A DNA stretch of 64,000 nucleotides from Pelagibacterium limicola (lineage in GTDB: Bacteria; Pseudomonadota; Alphaproteobacteria; Rhizobiales; Devosiaceae). Numbering within the stretch: position 1 is the first letter of the stretch; every line of letters begins with the position of its first letter. Location of the stretch: the NCBI RefSeq assembly GCF_015694405.1, contig NZ_JADQDB010000004.1:124001-188000 (forward strand). The letters are read 5' to 3'. The notes beneath the pieces were generated by a model. That model made no database searches. It saw only the letters and a list, made by a program, of their open reading frames with translations, and was not told the DNA's origin. This document shows positions 17,475-26,758 of this stretch, piece by piece. The position numbers and the translations under genes are program-made.

Positions 17475-18551
17475 TTATACGCCGGGCAGAGCGGAGCGTG
17501 CACTTTCGTCCGCTGCAAAAACCATGATTTCGTGCGGGTCGATCTTGACCTGTACCGTGTTGCCCACGTCGAGGCCGCATCTGGCGCTCGTGCGCATGAT
17601 GAGCGGCGTCTCAAGCCCGCTGACCGACAGGCTGACCTCTTCGATTTCCCCCAGCAGCGTGCGACCCATCACGGTGGCCGCCACGCCTTGCGTGTCCAGC
17701 AATACCGATTGTGGCCGGACATAGACCAGCACCGCGCCCGAGCTTCCACATGGTGCGGGAAACCGCCCGACGGCTGTATCGAGCCAATCGCCAGAGCGGT
17801 GGGCAGGAATGCGATTGACGCGCGAGAAGAACTCGGCGGCATAGGCAGTCTGGGGGAACGAATAAATGGCGTCCCCGCTCCCCGTCTCGATCACTTTCCC
17901 CTTGTGCATCAGCACAACCTTGTCACCCAGTGACAGGGCTTCCTCGGGATCATGGGTCACGATGATCGCTGTCGTTCCGAGCGAACGCAGCAGCGTTACG
18001 GTTTCCTGTCGCACCGTATCGCGCAGCCGCCTGTCGAGATTGGAGAACGGCTCGTCCATCAGGAGCACATGCGGCTGCGGCGCCAGCGCGCGCGCCAGGG
18101 CAATGCGCTGTTGCTCGCCGCCCGACAACATATGCGGATAGCGGTCGGCCAGTGCAGAAATGCCCAGCCGCGCAATGGTCTCGTCGGCGCGCACCGCTGC
18201 TGCCGCCCGCCCTAGCCCCTTGAGGCCGAACAGGATGTTCTGCCGCGCGGTGAGGTGAGGGAACAGCGCGTAATCCTGGAACATGAAACCGACATTGCGG
18301 TCTTCGGGCTCGACGAACACGCCCGATCCCGTCACCACCCTTCCCTCGATGGTAATCGTGCCGCCATCGATATCCTCGACGCCGGCGATCGTGCGCAGCA
18401 ATGTCGATTTGCCGCAGCCGGATTGGCCGACGAGACAGGCGATCTGGCCGCGCGCAATGTCCACCGACACCGCGCTCAGTGCTTCGAGCGAGCCGAAGCG
18501 CTTGGTCACCTTGTCGATGGAAAGGGCGGTGCTGCTGGTGGCCATTGCCAT
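17475..18551 (-). CDS. fbpC: Ferric iron ABC transporter ATP-binding protein (FbpC/FutC type)
   Basis: Cytoplasmic ATPase of the iron importer, 358 residues. Walker A GQSGCGKST, Q-loop FQDYALFP, signature LSGGEQQRIALARAL, Walker B VLLMDEPFSNLD and H-loop TTAIIVTHDPEEAL are all intact; the C-terminal third is the OB/TOBE-like domain of FbpC-type proteins. It is the first gene of the cluster on this strand. An in-frame ATG two codons later is an equal alternative start. Just upstream is an imperfect dyad AACATG-N2-CATGTT at 18580-18593, overlapping a TTGACA-like hexamer on the minus strand. No clear -10 was found, so the promoter is not called. Confidence 0.9.
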   Translation of the reverse strand: MAMATSSTALSIDKVTKRFGSLEALSAVSVDIARGQIACLVGQSGCGKSTLLRTIAGVEDIDGGTITIEGRVVTGSGVFVEPEDRNVGFMFQDYALFPHLTARQNILFGLKGLGRAAAAVRADETIARLGISALADRYPHMLSGGEQQRIALARALAPQPHVLLMDEPFSNLDRRLRDTVRQETVTLLRSLGTTAIIVTHDPEEALSLGDKVVLMHKGKVIETGSGDAIYSFPQTAYAAEFFSRVNRIPAHRSGDWLDTAVGRFPAPCGSSGAVLVYVRPQSVLLDTQGVAATVMGRTLLGEIEEVSLSVSGLETPLIMRTSARCGLDVGNTVQVKIDPHEIMVFAADESARSALPGV

Positions 18552-18671
18552 GTCCTCAAATCCGTCCCTTCAAAGGACCAACATGAACATGTTTGTCAAG
18601 TTGTACCCCACATGGGACGTGGGAAGGGGGATGTAAAGGCTGAGAGCCGCCCGGGATCAGGGGGAACAGAC

Positions 18672-21002
18672 TTAGGAGAGGTTCTCCGCCCGTCGTACCA
18701 CCAGTGAAGCGGGAACGGTGAGGGTCATCAGCGTGCCGGATTCCGCCGCCGGATCGAGGCTCAGCGAACATGCGTTTACGGCCACGAGCGTGCGGGTCAG
18801 GGTCAGCCCGATGCTCGACCGTACCGGCTGGCGGGCCGACCCGTCGCGCGATTGCCCGTCGCGGAACACAACGAAGTGATCGGCCAGAATGTTAGGTCGT
18901 CGCGCCGCGTCGCGCACGTGAACGCTGACCGTGCCGTCGCTATCCTGTTGGGCGGAGACCACGACCTTATTGCCTTCTCCGGCCTCGTTGATCGCGCTTG
19001 CCAGCATGTTGAGAATCGCCTGCTTGAGCGTCCCTGCATCTGCGCGGACCATTGGAAGACGCTCGGAAATGGCACTGCGCAGCAAAACGCGCTCGGCTCC
19101 GGCCTGTCCACGTACGCGCACGAGGCAATCGGCTAGCAGCGCAGAAAGGTCGATATCGGCTGGCGTGAGTTCGACCTTGCCTTCGGCCAGCCGCACATAA
19201 TCGTCGAGTTCGTCCGCAAGATCGGTCATGACCGCGCCAGCGGCATTGATGTCCCTCGCATATTCGAGATAGCGCGGATTGGATACCGGACCGAAACTCT
19301 CCGATGCGATCAACTCGGAAAAGCCGACGACGGTGTTGAGTGGACGGCGCAATTCCCTCCCGATGCGTGCAAGCGCTGCTGCAGGCAGGCCGCTCGGCTG
19401 GTCTGCTGAATGGCGGCCTCTTTCAAACAACGCGCAATATCCCGTCACTACCCCCGCCCGCCCCAGCGCGAAAACCGTGAGGCTGCTTCCCGGCACCTTG
19501 CCATTGAGCGCAACCGCCGGACGTTCCGTTTCGGCAAAACGAGCGGGCAAGGTGAGAAAACCCGAAAGGGCAGGCAGGCTCTCGACGGCAACCAGTTGCG
19601 AGATGCGCTCGCCAGGCTTGGCAATGGAGGGAAGAGTGTCGGCTGCCCCACTCGTTGCAGTGATGATCCCGATCTGGTCGGATTCGACATAGCCCGCGCC
19701 CATTATTTCGGCGAGTTGGGCGGCGAATCTGCGGATTTCGTCCTCGCGCCCCGCTATGCCTTCGAGGATGCGGGCCGAAAGCATGACCGCGCTGCGGCCC
19801 TGCCAACTCACCGTGTTGAGGCGCGCAGCGACGGCGACGCGCGCGCCGTCACGCCTGAGCAACTGACTGACCGGGCCGGCGGGTTCGTTCCCTTCGGTCA
19901 CCGGTATGACAGCGCTGAGCCCTACGGCGCGAAGCATGGTCGCGTTTCCATATCCGGTCATATCCACCAGCGCGCGGTTAGCGAAAAGGATGTCCTGGTC
20001 GCGAAAGATCAGGATGCCCAACGGCAGACGGTTGAGCACCAGCGTCTCATCGCTCAGCGAAACGAGGTTGGACGGTTGCTCGGCGATTACCGGTTGCGGC
20101 TCCGATTCCGTCGACGGCTCCTCGGCCTCGCGCCCCACCCGGTCGTGCAGGATACGCGCCAGTTCCTCGAAATTGTATCGCGAAACCTGTTCGATGGATT
20201 CGTCCTTGGGCGCCCCCGGAAGTTCTTCGTCTGGGAGTTCGACCGGGGCGATTGTCAGTCCACGACCGACAAGCTGCCACAGGCCCGCACGGCTCGGTGT
20301 CTCGTCGGCATGTGTATCGTCGGTAAAGGCCTGTTCTTCGCTCGAAAACGAACCCGGGTAATCCCAATCGCTTTCCCGTTTCGGCAGATCGGCGGCAGTC
20401 GCGATATCTTCCGGGCCCCTGTCAGGCACTGCCTCCATCGTTTGTGCAAGCGGGTCCAACTCCTCCTCATCGCCAAGAGGCGCGAACAGCCGCTCGTCGC
20501 CTGCCAGACGATCGACCAGAGCGCCGAGGCCCTCGCGCGCAGGCTCCAGTTCATCGGTCGTCACCGGCGGTGAGGGGGGAGCCTCCTCGTCATGTGCGTC
20601 TTCGAGTGCCGGCGATTCGATCGGATCGAATGCCAGAATCTCTCCAGCAATCGGATCGACGCCAGTTATCAGCAGGCCCGGCCTATCCTCGCCTATGGCG
20701 AGCGGTGTGCAAAGGCAGGTCGCGGATAAGGGCTTGCGCCCAGCGATGAACTGCATGCGCGACAGCATCGGCCGGCCGGCGAGTCCCAGCCGCAGTATGC
20801 GCCCGATCTGGCCTTTGATTGGCACGGGCGCCTCGGCGCGCTTGAGCGTCCCGTTCTTGGCTTTCGCCCCGAACAGCGTCGCAGCATGGTTGTGCCAGAG
20901 GAGCCGCGTGCCATCGCCCGACCAGAGCCACGCCGGACGTGGGTCCGCTGCGAGCGTGAAAGCACGCTCCGCATCGGGCTGGCTGGTCCAGGCATCGGTC
21001 AT
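18672..21002 (-). CDS. PAS-domain histidine-kinase-like protein lacking the phosphoacceptor histidine (pseudokinase)
   Basis: 776 residues, no membrane segment evident. Order: N-terminal PAS-like region (about 10-115), a long acidic low-complexity linker (about 120-310, rich in Glu/Asp/Pro), a PAS domain (about 320-415), a further sensor-like stretch, a HisKA-like dimerisation helix (about 541-608) and a degenerate HATPase domain (about 650-766). HisKA matches the PleC/DivJ/PdhS pattern, with PLNTVVGFSELI and FGPVSNPRYLEYARDI, but the H-box reads ARIGRELRRPLN, with Arg549 where the phosphorylated His belongs. The N-box is NMLASAINEA, the DxGxG G1 box is missing (VRDAARRPN), and G2 is only SIGLTLTRTL. 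It is probably a signalling scaffold or phosphatase-like regulator in the manner of DivL, not an active kinase. No adjacent response regulator. Confidence 0.82.
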   Translation of the reverse strand: MTDAWTSQPDAERAFTLAADPRPAWLWSGDGTRLLWHNHAATLFGAKAKNGTLKRAEAPVPIKGQIGRILRLGLAGRPMLSRMQFIAGRKPLSATCLCTPLAIGEDRPGLLITGVDPIAGEILAFDPIESPALEDAHDEEAPPSPPVTTDELEPAREGLGALVDRLAGDERLFAPLGDEEELDPLAQTMEAVPDRGPEDIATAADLPKRESDWDYPGSFSSEEQAFTDDTHADETPSRAGLWQLVGRGLTIAPVELPDEELPGAPKDESIEQVSRYNFEELARILHDRVGREAEEPSTESEPQPVIAEQPSNLVSLSDETLVLNRLPLGILIFRDQDILFANRALVDMTGYGNATMLRAVGLSAVIPVTEGNEPAGPVSQLLRRDGARVAVAARLNTVSWQGRSAVMLSARILEGIAGREDEIRRFAAQLAEIMGAGYVESDQIGIITATSGAADTLPSIAKPGERISQLVAVESLPALSGFLTLPARFAETERPAVALNGKVPGSSLTVFALGRAGVVTGYCALFERGRHSADQPSGLPAAALARIGRELRRPLNTVVGFSELIASESFGPVSNPRYLEYARDINAAGAVMTDLADELDDYVRLAEGKVELTPADIDLSALLADCLVRVRGQAGAERVLLRSAISERLPMVRADAGTLKQAILNMLASAINEAGEGNKVVVSAQQDSDGTVSVHVRDAARRPNILADHFVVFRDGQSRDGSARQPVRSSIGLTLTRTLVAVNACSLSLDPAAESGTLMTLTVPASLVVRRAENLS

Positions 21003-21244
21003 TAGGCGGCATTTACTCCGGCGGTTTGGCCTAGGTCTACATGCGGCTGTTGTTCATAGTTTGTTAAATATAGTGCTGGCCGCGCGCGGTCCATCGCCCG
21101 GCGACATTGGACCGCAGCCAATCGCTATAATGGTTAAAGGCAAAAACGGCATTAATGGAGATAAACGGCCTTGTCTTTGGCGGCGAGTGGCAATATGTTC
21201 CGCCCCGTTCCGGAGACGAGGCCTTGCCCGCCGGCAACCCCCGT

Positions 21245-21321
21245 GCCGTCGTAGCTCAGTTGGTTAGAGCGCCAGATTGTGGATCTGGAGGTCCCCCGTT
21301 CGATCCGGGGCGACGGTACCA
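21245..21321 (+). tRNA. tRNA-His (anticodon GTG), CCA encoded
   Basis: Full cloverleaf of 77 nt: acceptor GCCGTCG pairs with CGACGGT (the first pair is G-T), D arm GCTC/GAGC, anticodon arm CCAGA-TTGTGGA-TCTGG, variable AGGTC, T arm CCCCG-TTCGATC-CGGGG, then A73 and encoded CCA. Ordinary tRNA-His has an extra G-1 opposite C73. Here position 73 is A and the base before the acceptor stem (T at 21244) does not make that pair, which is the alphaproteobacterial exception matched by a divergent HisRS. hisS lies about 4 kb downstream. Confidence 0.95.
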
Positions 21322-21343
21322 CTCAACTCCCAGGTCGAGGAAA

Positions 21344-23113
21344 TCAGCGCGAAATCCTGAGCGCCGCGAGCTGACTCGCAATTTCCTCGAACACGCCATT
21401 GAGTTCGGCCGGGTTGTTGGTGAAGTGTGCGTCGGCCCGATTCGAGGCGCAGCGGCGCAGGAGTTCCTTTGTCGCCTCGGTGGGAACCGAAAGCCCAATG
21501 GAATAGATGCGTATGCCGGCGGCCTTGGCGTTGGAGCAGGTCTCCTCGAGCCGCTGGTCCATGATCGCTTCCATCTGCGCGTTACTCCAAAGCCGCTTGC
21601 CGAGCCTAATCACACCATCGAGGCGGTCTGCGGTATTGGTTGAACTGCGCTGGTTGTTTACCGGGTGGCCGTAGGCCGAATAGAACCACGACCCATTGAA
21701 GTCGTTGTTCTGATAATAGGTATTCACCCCGTCGGTCATCAGGATCATCACCTTGGCGGTCTGGTCCTCATAGGGCCGGGCCGGAAACGGTTCATTGGGC
21801 GATAGCAGATGGAAACCCCACATCGCGCCGAGGTGAATATTGGTACCGCCTTCGGCGACCATTGCATTGATCCCGGCCTGGATCGGCGCACGCTGATTGG
21901 TCATCGGTTGGATCGGTGAGCCACAATCTGCATTCGGTCCCCGGAACTGGGCTGCGGTGTTGGCGGTCGCGCCAATGTATTTGCACAAGCGTTCCTGGCG
22001 GTTGAGGTCGCCATTGGCGTCGTTGGTGGGGGCCGGGTACGACGAGTTATAGTTACAGATGCCCCCGGTATCGCCGACATACTGGAGATAGGTATAGTTG
22101 CCGCTGCTGCCAAACCGGTCCGGAATATCGGGTGCAAACAGCGGCACAAAAAGCGTATCGGTGTGGGAGAGACCCGTGGGAAGCGGGAAAGCCGGATCGT
22201 ATGACGCCATGGGCGGGGTGTCGCGCACGTCGAGGGGGTAGGGACGCGACTCGACGCAGCCTTTCCAGTTAACCCCGTTGAGACGGCTATAAAGCCACAC
22301 GCGGTCGACGCGCGCATTGTTGTATGTCGTGCCCGTATGGGGGCGCTGGGAGGCCGGTAGGCCGTTTATGAACGACTGCGTGCGCGTGTCGTACTGGAAA
22401 TTGTCGCCTGAAGCCTTCGATTGCCCCCGATCGATCCACCAGAAAGGGTTGTTCGGATTCGCGCCTACATTGACCTGATACGTATAGGGCACCACACTGA
22501 GAAATGTGTCCTCGTGGCTGTTCTGTCCCTCAAAGAGGATGTTGACGGCATTGAGCGCCGCTTGCTTGAGGTGAACCATGCGGTTCTCCTGCAGCATCGA
22601 TCCTGAATTATCGAGAACCAGCGCGACTTCGAGCTTGAGCTTTTTCTGAATGGCCTCGGAGACCAGCGTCGCCTCGAGATAGTTCACGCCGATCAGCCGG
22701 GCGAAGTTCATCGGCACGTTGATGCCGCCCCTCAGCTGGAGCCTGCCCGCCGTGATCTCGACTTCCACATTGTCGATCCAGGAAGAAACGCCTTCCGACC
22801 CGAGCCGCTCGGCAACCAGTGCTGCAGCGGCTGCGCGGATCTGGTCGGGTGTGTCGGTATAGATGCGCGGTTGGAGCGCCAGCGTTGCCGCATCGAGTGC
22901 GATCTGCGCGCGGTTCCGCTTTTCCTCGAGAGAGGTGTAATCCACCACCGCGCCCGTCAGCGCCACGAGCACCACCGCCATGAGCCCGAACATCATGGCA
23001 AATGCGCCCGAATCGTCTTTTACGAAACGGGAAAACAGGGAGTTAAGGCGCCGCACTTTTGTCACCACCGCAAAAGCGTTAACTAATCGTCGCGATCCTT
23101 CGCCGGAAAACAT
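21344..23113 (-). CDS. TadG-like pilus assembly protein with von Willebrand factor A domain
   Basis: 589 residues. The N-terminus carries the TadE/G-type membrane anchor: charged stretch RFVKDDSG then hydrophobic AFAMMFGLMAVVLVALTGAVVDY (split here at residues 37-59), followed by the typical EEKRNRAQIALDAATLAL segment. A VWA domain occupies about residues 160-580, with the metal site DNSGS at 168-172. Proteins of this type are exported and linked to Tad/Flp pilus or surface-adhesion machinery. No other tad gene is in the window, so this is an orphan copy. No ribosome-binding site is seen at the ATG 23113; a start further in, closer to LNSLFSRFVKDD, is possible. Its gene lies directly after the L,D-transpeptidase gene on the same strand (2 nt apart). 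Confidence 0.85.
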   Translation of the reverse strand: MFSGEGSRRLVNAFAVVTKVRRLNSLFSRFVKDDSGAFAMMFGLMAVVLVALTGAVVDYTSLEEKRNRAQIALDAATLALQPRIYTDTPDQIRAAAAALVAERLGSEGVSSWIDNVEVEITAGRLQLRGGINVPMNFARLIGVNYLEATLVSEAIQKKLKLEVALVLDNSGSMLQENRMVHLKQAALNAVNILFEGQNSHEDTFLSVVPYTYQVNVGANPNNPFWWIDRGQSKASGDNFQYDTRTQSFINGLPASQRPHTGTTYNNARVDRVWLYSRLNGVNWKGCVESRPYPLDVRDTPPMASYDPAFPLPTGLSHTDTLFVPLFAPDIPDRFGSSGNYTYLQYVGDTGGICNYNSSYPAPTNDANGDLNRQERLCKYIGATANTAAQFRGPNADCGSPIQPMTNQRAPIQAGINAMVAEGGTNIHLGAMWGFHLLSPNEPFPARPYEDQTAKVMILMTDGVNTYYQNNDFNGSWFYSAYGHPVNNQRSSTNTADRLDGVIRLGKRLWSNAQMEAIMDQRLEETCSNAKAAGIRIYSIGLSVPTEATKELLRRCASNRADAHFTNNPAELNGVFEEIASQLAALRISR

Positions 23114-23115
23114 TA

Positions 23116-23724
23116 CTAAATGACCACAACTTTAGTTCCAATTTGAACGCGCCGGTATAAATCGATCACATCTTCGTTGGTCATGCGAATGCACCCCGAG
23201 GAAACCGACTGGCCGATGCTCCACGGCTCGTTGGTGCCGTGGATGCGGTAAAGCGTTGAGCCGAGATAGAGCGCCCGCGCGCCCATCGGGTTATTTGGCC
23301 CGCCTGGCATGAACCGGGGCAGGCCTGGTTGGCGCGCATGCATTTCAGTCGGCGGTGTCCAGCTTGGCCATTCGCGCTTGTCGGTGACCCGATGCGTCCC
23401 GCTCCACTCGAAGCCGAGCCGCGCCACTCCAATACCATACCGAATGGCTTTGCCGCCGGGCATGACGAGATAAAGAAAGTGCCGGCGCGTGTCGACGACG
23501 ACCGTCCCCGGCGCTTCGTGAGTCTGGTAATTGACTACTTGGCGCAGAAACATCGGGTGGCGCACATATTGCGTCTGGTACTGAAGCTGGTGCACCGGCG
23601 CACGTTGGGTCAGTTCTGCCCCCGCCGGCGGGCCGAACATTGCGTCCATGAAAGCACGGTTGGAAGACGCAGCGGCCGGCGCGGCAAGCGCTGCGAGCAA
23701 TGCAAGGGCGGCGAGGATACGCAT
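23116..23724 (-). CDS. L,D-transpeptidase (YkuD domain), exported
   Basis: Periplasmic peptidoglycan enzyme of 202 residues. A signal peptide of about 19 residues (MRILAALALLAALAAPAAA, cleavage before SSN) precedes a YkuD catalytic domain covering the C-terminal 130 residues. The active-site block is complete: His in YRIHGTNEPWSIG and the nucleophile Cys in SSGCIRMTNEDV. Such enzymes form 3-3 cross-links or attach proteins to peptidoglycan; which of these applies cannot be told. The stop codon is two bases from the TadG-like start, suggesting a shared transcript. Confidence 0.92.
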   Translation of the reverse strand: MRILAALALLAALAAPAAASSNRAFMDAMFGPPAGAELTQRAPVHQLQYQTQYVRHPMFLRQVVNYQTHEAPGTVVVDTRRHFLYLVMPGGKAIRYGIGVARLGFEWSGTHRVTDKREWPSWTPPTEMHARQPGLPRFMPGGPNNPMGARALYLGSTLYRIHGTNEPWSIGQSVSSGCIRMTNEDVIDLYRRVQIGTKVVVI

Positions 23725-23866
23725 GGCGATTGTCCGGATCTCGTCGAAATTGCGAAAGACCCCAACCTACGCCCCGAACAGAAATATTGAGTCAAATGAG
23801 ATGGTTAAGGCTCTCTGGCCCGCTATGGTTGAGAGTCCCTGAACATGTGATTCCCAAGGGGAAGAG

Positions 23867-24481
23867 ATGACCGAATTTGCAGACGGAACCCCGTGCCCCT
23901 GGGCAGGAAGCGATCCGCTCTACATCGCCTATCACGATAACGAATGGGGCCGGCCCGTGGCCGACGACGCACGGCTTTTCGAAAAGCTCTGCCTTGAAGG
24001 CTTCCAGTCCGGGCTCTCCTGGATCACCATACTGAGAAAACGCGAAAATTTTCGCGCGGCCTTCGCTGGGTTCGATATCGCAAAGGTTGCCGCTTTCGGG
24101 GAGGGGGACATCACCCGGCTCCTAGCCGATGCAGGCATCGTCCGCCATCGGGGCAAGATCGAATCCACCATCAACAACGCCCGCCGCGCGCTCGCCCTGC
24201 GCTATGAGTTCGGCTCGCTCGCTGCCTATTTCTGGCGCTTCGAGCCGCACCCCGACGCAAGGCCGGACGATCTTTCGTGGGAAGCTCTGCGCAAGATCGC
24301 CCACACCGATGCCTCCAAGGCATTGTCAAAAGATCTCAAGAATCGCGGCTTCTCTTTCGTCGGTCCCATCACCTGCTACGCCTTCATGCAGGCGATGGGC
24401 ATGGTCAATGACCACATAGAATCCTGCCCCCAGCGCTTGGAGGTCGAACGGCTGAGGGCAGGTTTTGTGAGGCCGCGTTAA
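23867..24481 (+). CDS. tag: DNA-3-methyladenine glycosylase I
   Basis: Base-excision repair glycosylase that removes 3-methyladenine, 204 residues. Diagnostic blocks: CPWAGSDPLYIAYHDNEWG at the N-terminus with the Cys and His zinc ligands, LFEKLCLEGFQSGLSWITIL, and NRGFSFVGPITCYAFMQAMG with MVNDH near the C-terminus. AAGGGGAAGAG immediately upstream of the ATG is a good ribosome-binding site. Convergent with the small DUF1127 gene; 13 bp separate the stops. Confidence 0.95.
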   Translation: MTEFADGTPCPWAGSDPLYIAYHDNEWGRPVADDARLFEKLCLEGFQSGLSWITILRKRENFRAAFAGFDIAKVAAFGEGDITRLLADAGIVRHRGKIESTINNARRALALRYEFGSLAAYFWRFEPHPDARPDDLSWEALRKIAHTDASKALSKDLKNRGFSFVGPITCYAFMQAMGMVNDHIESCPQRLEVERLRAGFVRPR

Positions 24482-24494
24482 CGGACCCTCCAGG

Positions 24495-24740
24495 CTAGGG
24501 CTTGTGATACAGCATCATCACAATCGGCGTTGGCGGGTCGTCCGCTGGCGGCAGGCCGATGTCCGCGCGCAGCCGGTTGGACATGTGCGGGACGTAATGC
24601 CGCCGCTGCCGACGCGGTTGGGACTGCATCGCTGCAACCAGCGCAGCGAGCGCAACGCGCCAGCGGCCATGATCGGCGATGAGGGTATCGACGCTGACCC
24701 GCAGCAGGGCGGAATCGTGGCGTGCTTCAATATTGGACAT
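24495..24740 (-). CDS. Small DUF1127-like protein
   Basis: 81 residues. The C-terminal part, PHMSNRLRADIGLPPADDP, matches the DUF1127 core pattern (a short basic helix followed by L-x-DIGL). The N-terminal 40 residues are more variable. DUF1127 proteins are short, basic, and several alphaproteobacterial members act in RNA binding or phosphate and stress control; no function is assigned to this one. A second DUF1127 gene occurs at 61.8 kb. Expression is suggested only by the intact frame and conserved motif. Confidence 0.6.
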   Translation of the reverse strand: MSNIEARHDSALLRVSVDTLIADHGRWRVALAALVAAMQSQPRRQRRHYVPHMSNRLRADIGLPPADDPPTPIVMMLYHKP

Positions 24741-25188
24741 AGTGTCATCCAGACGCTTGTAGCGTGCTGGCTCCTGGTTTGGAGGTGGAGTGGTGGCTGG
24801 CGGCAGGGCGCAATATGCCCCGGCGTCAGAACCGGATCGTCACGGAAGGGTGGTGTAGGAAGGGGGCCGGATCGACCCAGAAATTACGCCCGGTTGAGGC
24901 GCATGTGGAGGCAGGCTACGTGCCAACCTCGGCCTTCGACACCACGGGTGAGGCGAAGTACTGATACTGTCATGTCGCGCCTCCCTGAGAGGTTGGTGTT
25001 GAAGGTGACGGTTTCATACGCCCGTGAATTCGAGTCGCCAACCCCGCATGTGGCGGGTTGTCGCACTTGAACATGGGTTGTGGCAGATCGGCAACACCGC
25101 CCTTTGCCTTGTTTCGATTGGGCTAATCGGCTAGAGCGTGTCCAGCAAATCCGCCCGTATTCGCAAGGGCAAAGGGACTTTTAGGCCA
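24741..25188. other. Intergenic interval of about 450 bp without a recognised gene
   Basis: Lies between the divergent DUF1127 gene and hisS. Short frames on both strands show no family resemblance. It does not contain the hallmark SRP RNA, RNase P or tmRNA sequences. One hairpin stands out: CAACCCCGC (25039-25047) with GCGGGTTG (25053-25060), one bulged C, no U-run. The segment from about 24760 to 25070 is unusually G-rich on the plus strand and could encode a structured RNA, but nothing shows this directly. Confidence 0.4.
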
Positions 25189-26724
25189 ATGGCAAAGAAC
25201 ACCTCGCTCATCGAACCGCGCCTGCCGCGCGGTTTCGTCGATTCAGAACCTGCCGATCTCGCCGCCATCGAACAGATGGTGGCAAAGATCCGCAAGGTTT
25301 ACGAGCGCTATGGCTTTGACCATATCCAGACCCCCTTCATGGAATACACCGAAACCCTCGGCAAATTCCTCCCCGATACCGACCGGCCCAATGCCGGAGT
25401 TTTTTCGGTGCAGGACGATGACGAGCAATGGATGAGCCTGCGCTACGATTTGACCGCCCCGCTCGCCCGCTATTTCGCCCAGAACTATCAGGAACTACCA
25501 AAGCCCTTCCGCTCCTACCGGCAGGGCTGGGTGTTCCGCAACGAAAAGCCTGGCCCGGGCCGCTTCCGCCAGTTCATGCAATTCGACGCCGACACCGTCG
25601 GCGCGGCAGGCCCCGAGGCCGATGCCGAAATGTGCATGATGATGGCCGACACCATGGACGCGCTGGGGTTGGCGGGGAAGTATGTGGTGCGGGTCAACAA
25701 CCGCAAGGTGCTCGATGGCGTGATGCAGGCCATCGGCGTCGCCGATGAGGCACAGAAGCTGACGGTGCTGCGGGCGATCGACAAGCTCGACAAGTTCGGG
25801 CCGGAGGGTGTGCGCCTGTTGCTTGGTGAAGGTCGTAAGGACGAGAGCGGCGATTTTACCGAGGGTGCCAAGCTCAATGCCCTTCAGGCCGAAGCTGTTA
25901 TAGAGTTGATGGGCGCTGGGCGGCTGGATGATCTGGTCGATCTGGAGGACGATGCGGGCTCCGATGGTTTTCTCGATGCCGAGTTCAAGACTTCGGCACT
26001 ATCGAGCTTCAAGATTACGACGGCGTTTGCGGAAGGCTTTGCTGAGCTGCAGGCCATGGCGGCGCTGTTCGCCTCAGCCGGATATGGCTCCGACCGCATC
26101 AAGATCGACCCCTCCGTCGTCCGCGGACTCGAATATTACACCGGCCCGGTCTTTGAGATCGAAATGACCTTCAAGGTACAGAACGAGAAGGGGCAGGATG
26201 TCGTGTTCGGCTCGGTCGGCGGTGGCGGGCGCTATGACGGGCTGGTCTCGCGCTTCCGCAATGAGGAAACCCCGGCCACCGGCTTTTCCATCGGCGTCTC
26301 GCGTCTGGCCTCGGCGCTCAAGCTCACCGGCAATCTCTCGTCCGAGCCGACGACCGGCCCGGTCGTCGTCACCGTCATGGAAAAGGAGCGTATCGCGGAC
26401 TACCAGCAGATGGTCGCCGACCTCCGCAACGCCGGCATTCGCGCCGAACTGTTCCTTGGTGCGTCCAAGAACATGGGCAAGCAGATGAAATACGCCGACA
26501 AGCGCAACGCGCCTGCGGTGATTATTCAGGGTTCCGATGAACTCGCGCAGGGCGTCGTCCAGATCAAGGACCTCGCTGAAGGCGCCGAAGCGGCCGCTTC
26601 GATCACCGACAACGCCGCCTGGAAAACAGAACGTCCCGGCCAATACTCGGTGCCACGCGCAGAGATGGTGGAGTTCGTAAAGCAGATCCCGGCGGTCGCC
26701 GCGTGGATGAAGGCGAACGGGTGA
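25189..26724 (+). CDS. hisS: Histidyl-tRNA synthetase (divergent alphaproteobacterial form)
   Basis: Class II aminoacyl-tRNA synthetase charging tRNA-His, 511 residues, longer than the roughly 425 of E. coli. Motif 1/2 region: [18 protein letters not shown] at the N-terminus, [20 protein letters not shown] as motif 2, the HisRS signature [15 protein letters not shown], and [16 protein letters not shown] 25138 would add 17 basic residues not typical of the family, so ATG 25189 ([15 protein letters not shown]) is chosen. It fits the tRNA-His at 21.2 kb that has A73 and lacks G-1. It heads a hisS-hisZ-hisG cluster, tying tRNA charging to histidine synthesis, with a palindromic repeat pair in the gap before hisZ. 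Confidence 0.93.
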   Translation: MAKNTSLIEPRLPRGFVDSEPADLAAIEQMVAKIRKVYERYGFDHIQTPFMEYTETLGKFLPDTDRPNAGVFSVQDDDEQWMSLRYDLTAPLARYFAQNYQELPKPFRSYRQGWVFRNEKPGPGRFRQFMQFDADTVGAAGPEADAEMCMMMADTMDALGLAGKYVVRVNNRKVLDGVMQAIGVADEAQKLTVLRAIDKLDKFGPEGVRLLLGEGRKDESGDFTEGAKLNALQAEAVIELMGAGRLDDLVDLEDDAGSDGFLDAEFKTSALSSFKITTAFAEGFAELQAMAALFASAGYGSDRIKIDPSVVRGLEYYTGPVFEIEMTFKVQNEKGQDVVFGSVGGGGRYDGLVSRFRNEETPATGFSIGVSRLASALKLTGNLSSEPTTGPVVVTVMEKERIADYQQMVADLRNAGIRAELFLGASKNMGKQMKYADKRNAPAVIIQGSDELAQGVVQIKDLAEGAEAAASITDNAAWKTERPGQYSVPRAEMVEFVKQIPAVAAWMKANG

Positions 26725-26758
26725 TGGTCAAAATGGGGCTGATACGAAGCGCATGGCT

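Noticed and set aside
18594..18599. TTGACA-like -35 before the iron ATPase gene
   Set aside because: No acceptable -10 at 16-18 bp spacing, so a promoter is not called; the AACATG-N2-CATGTT dyad is mentioned only as a note.
19410..20573. 387-codon plus-strand frame inside the kinase-like gene
   Set aside because: Shadow of the 776-residue minus-strand gene; Arg/His-rich nonsense composition.
24764..25070. Small open frames (60-100 codons) before hisS
   Set aside because: Frames on both strands overlap each other, have no ribosome-binding site and no recognisable motif.
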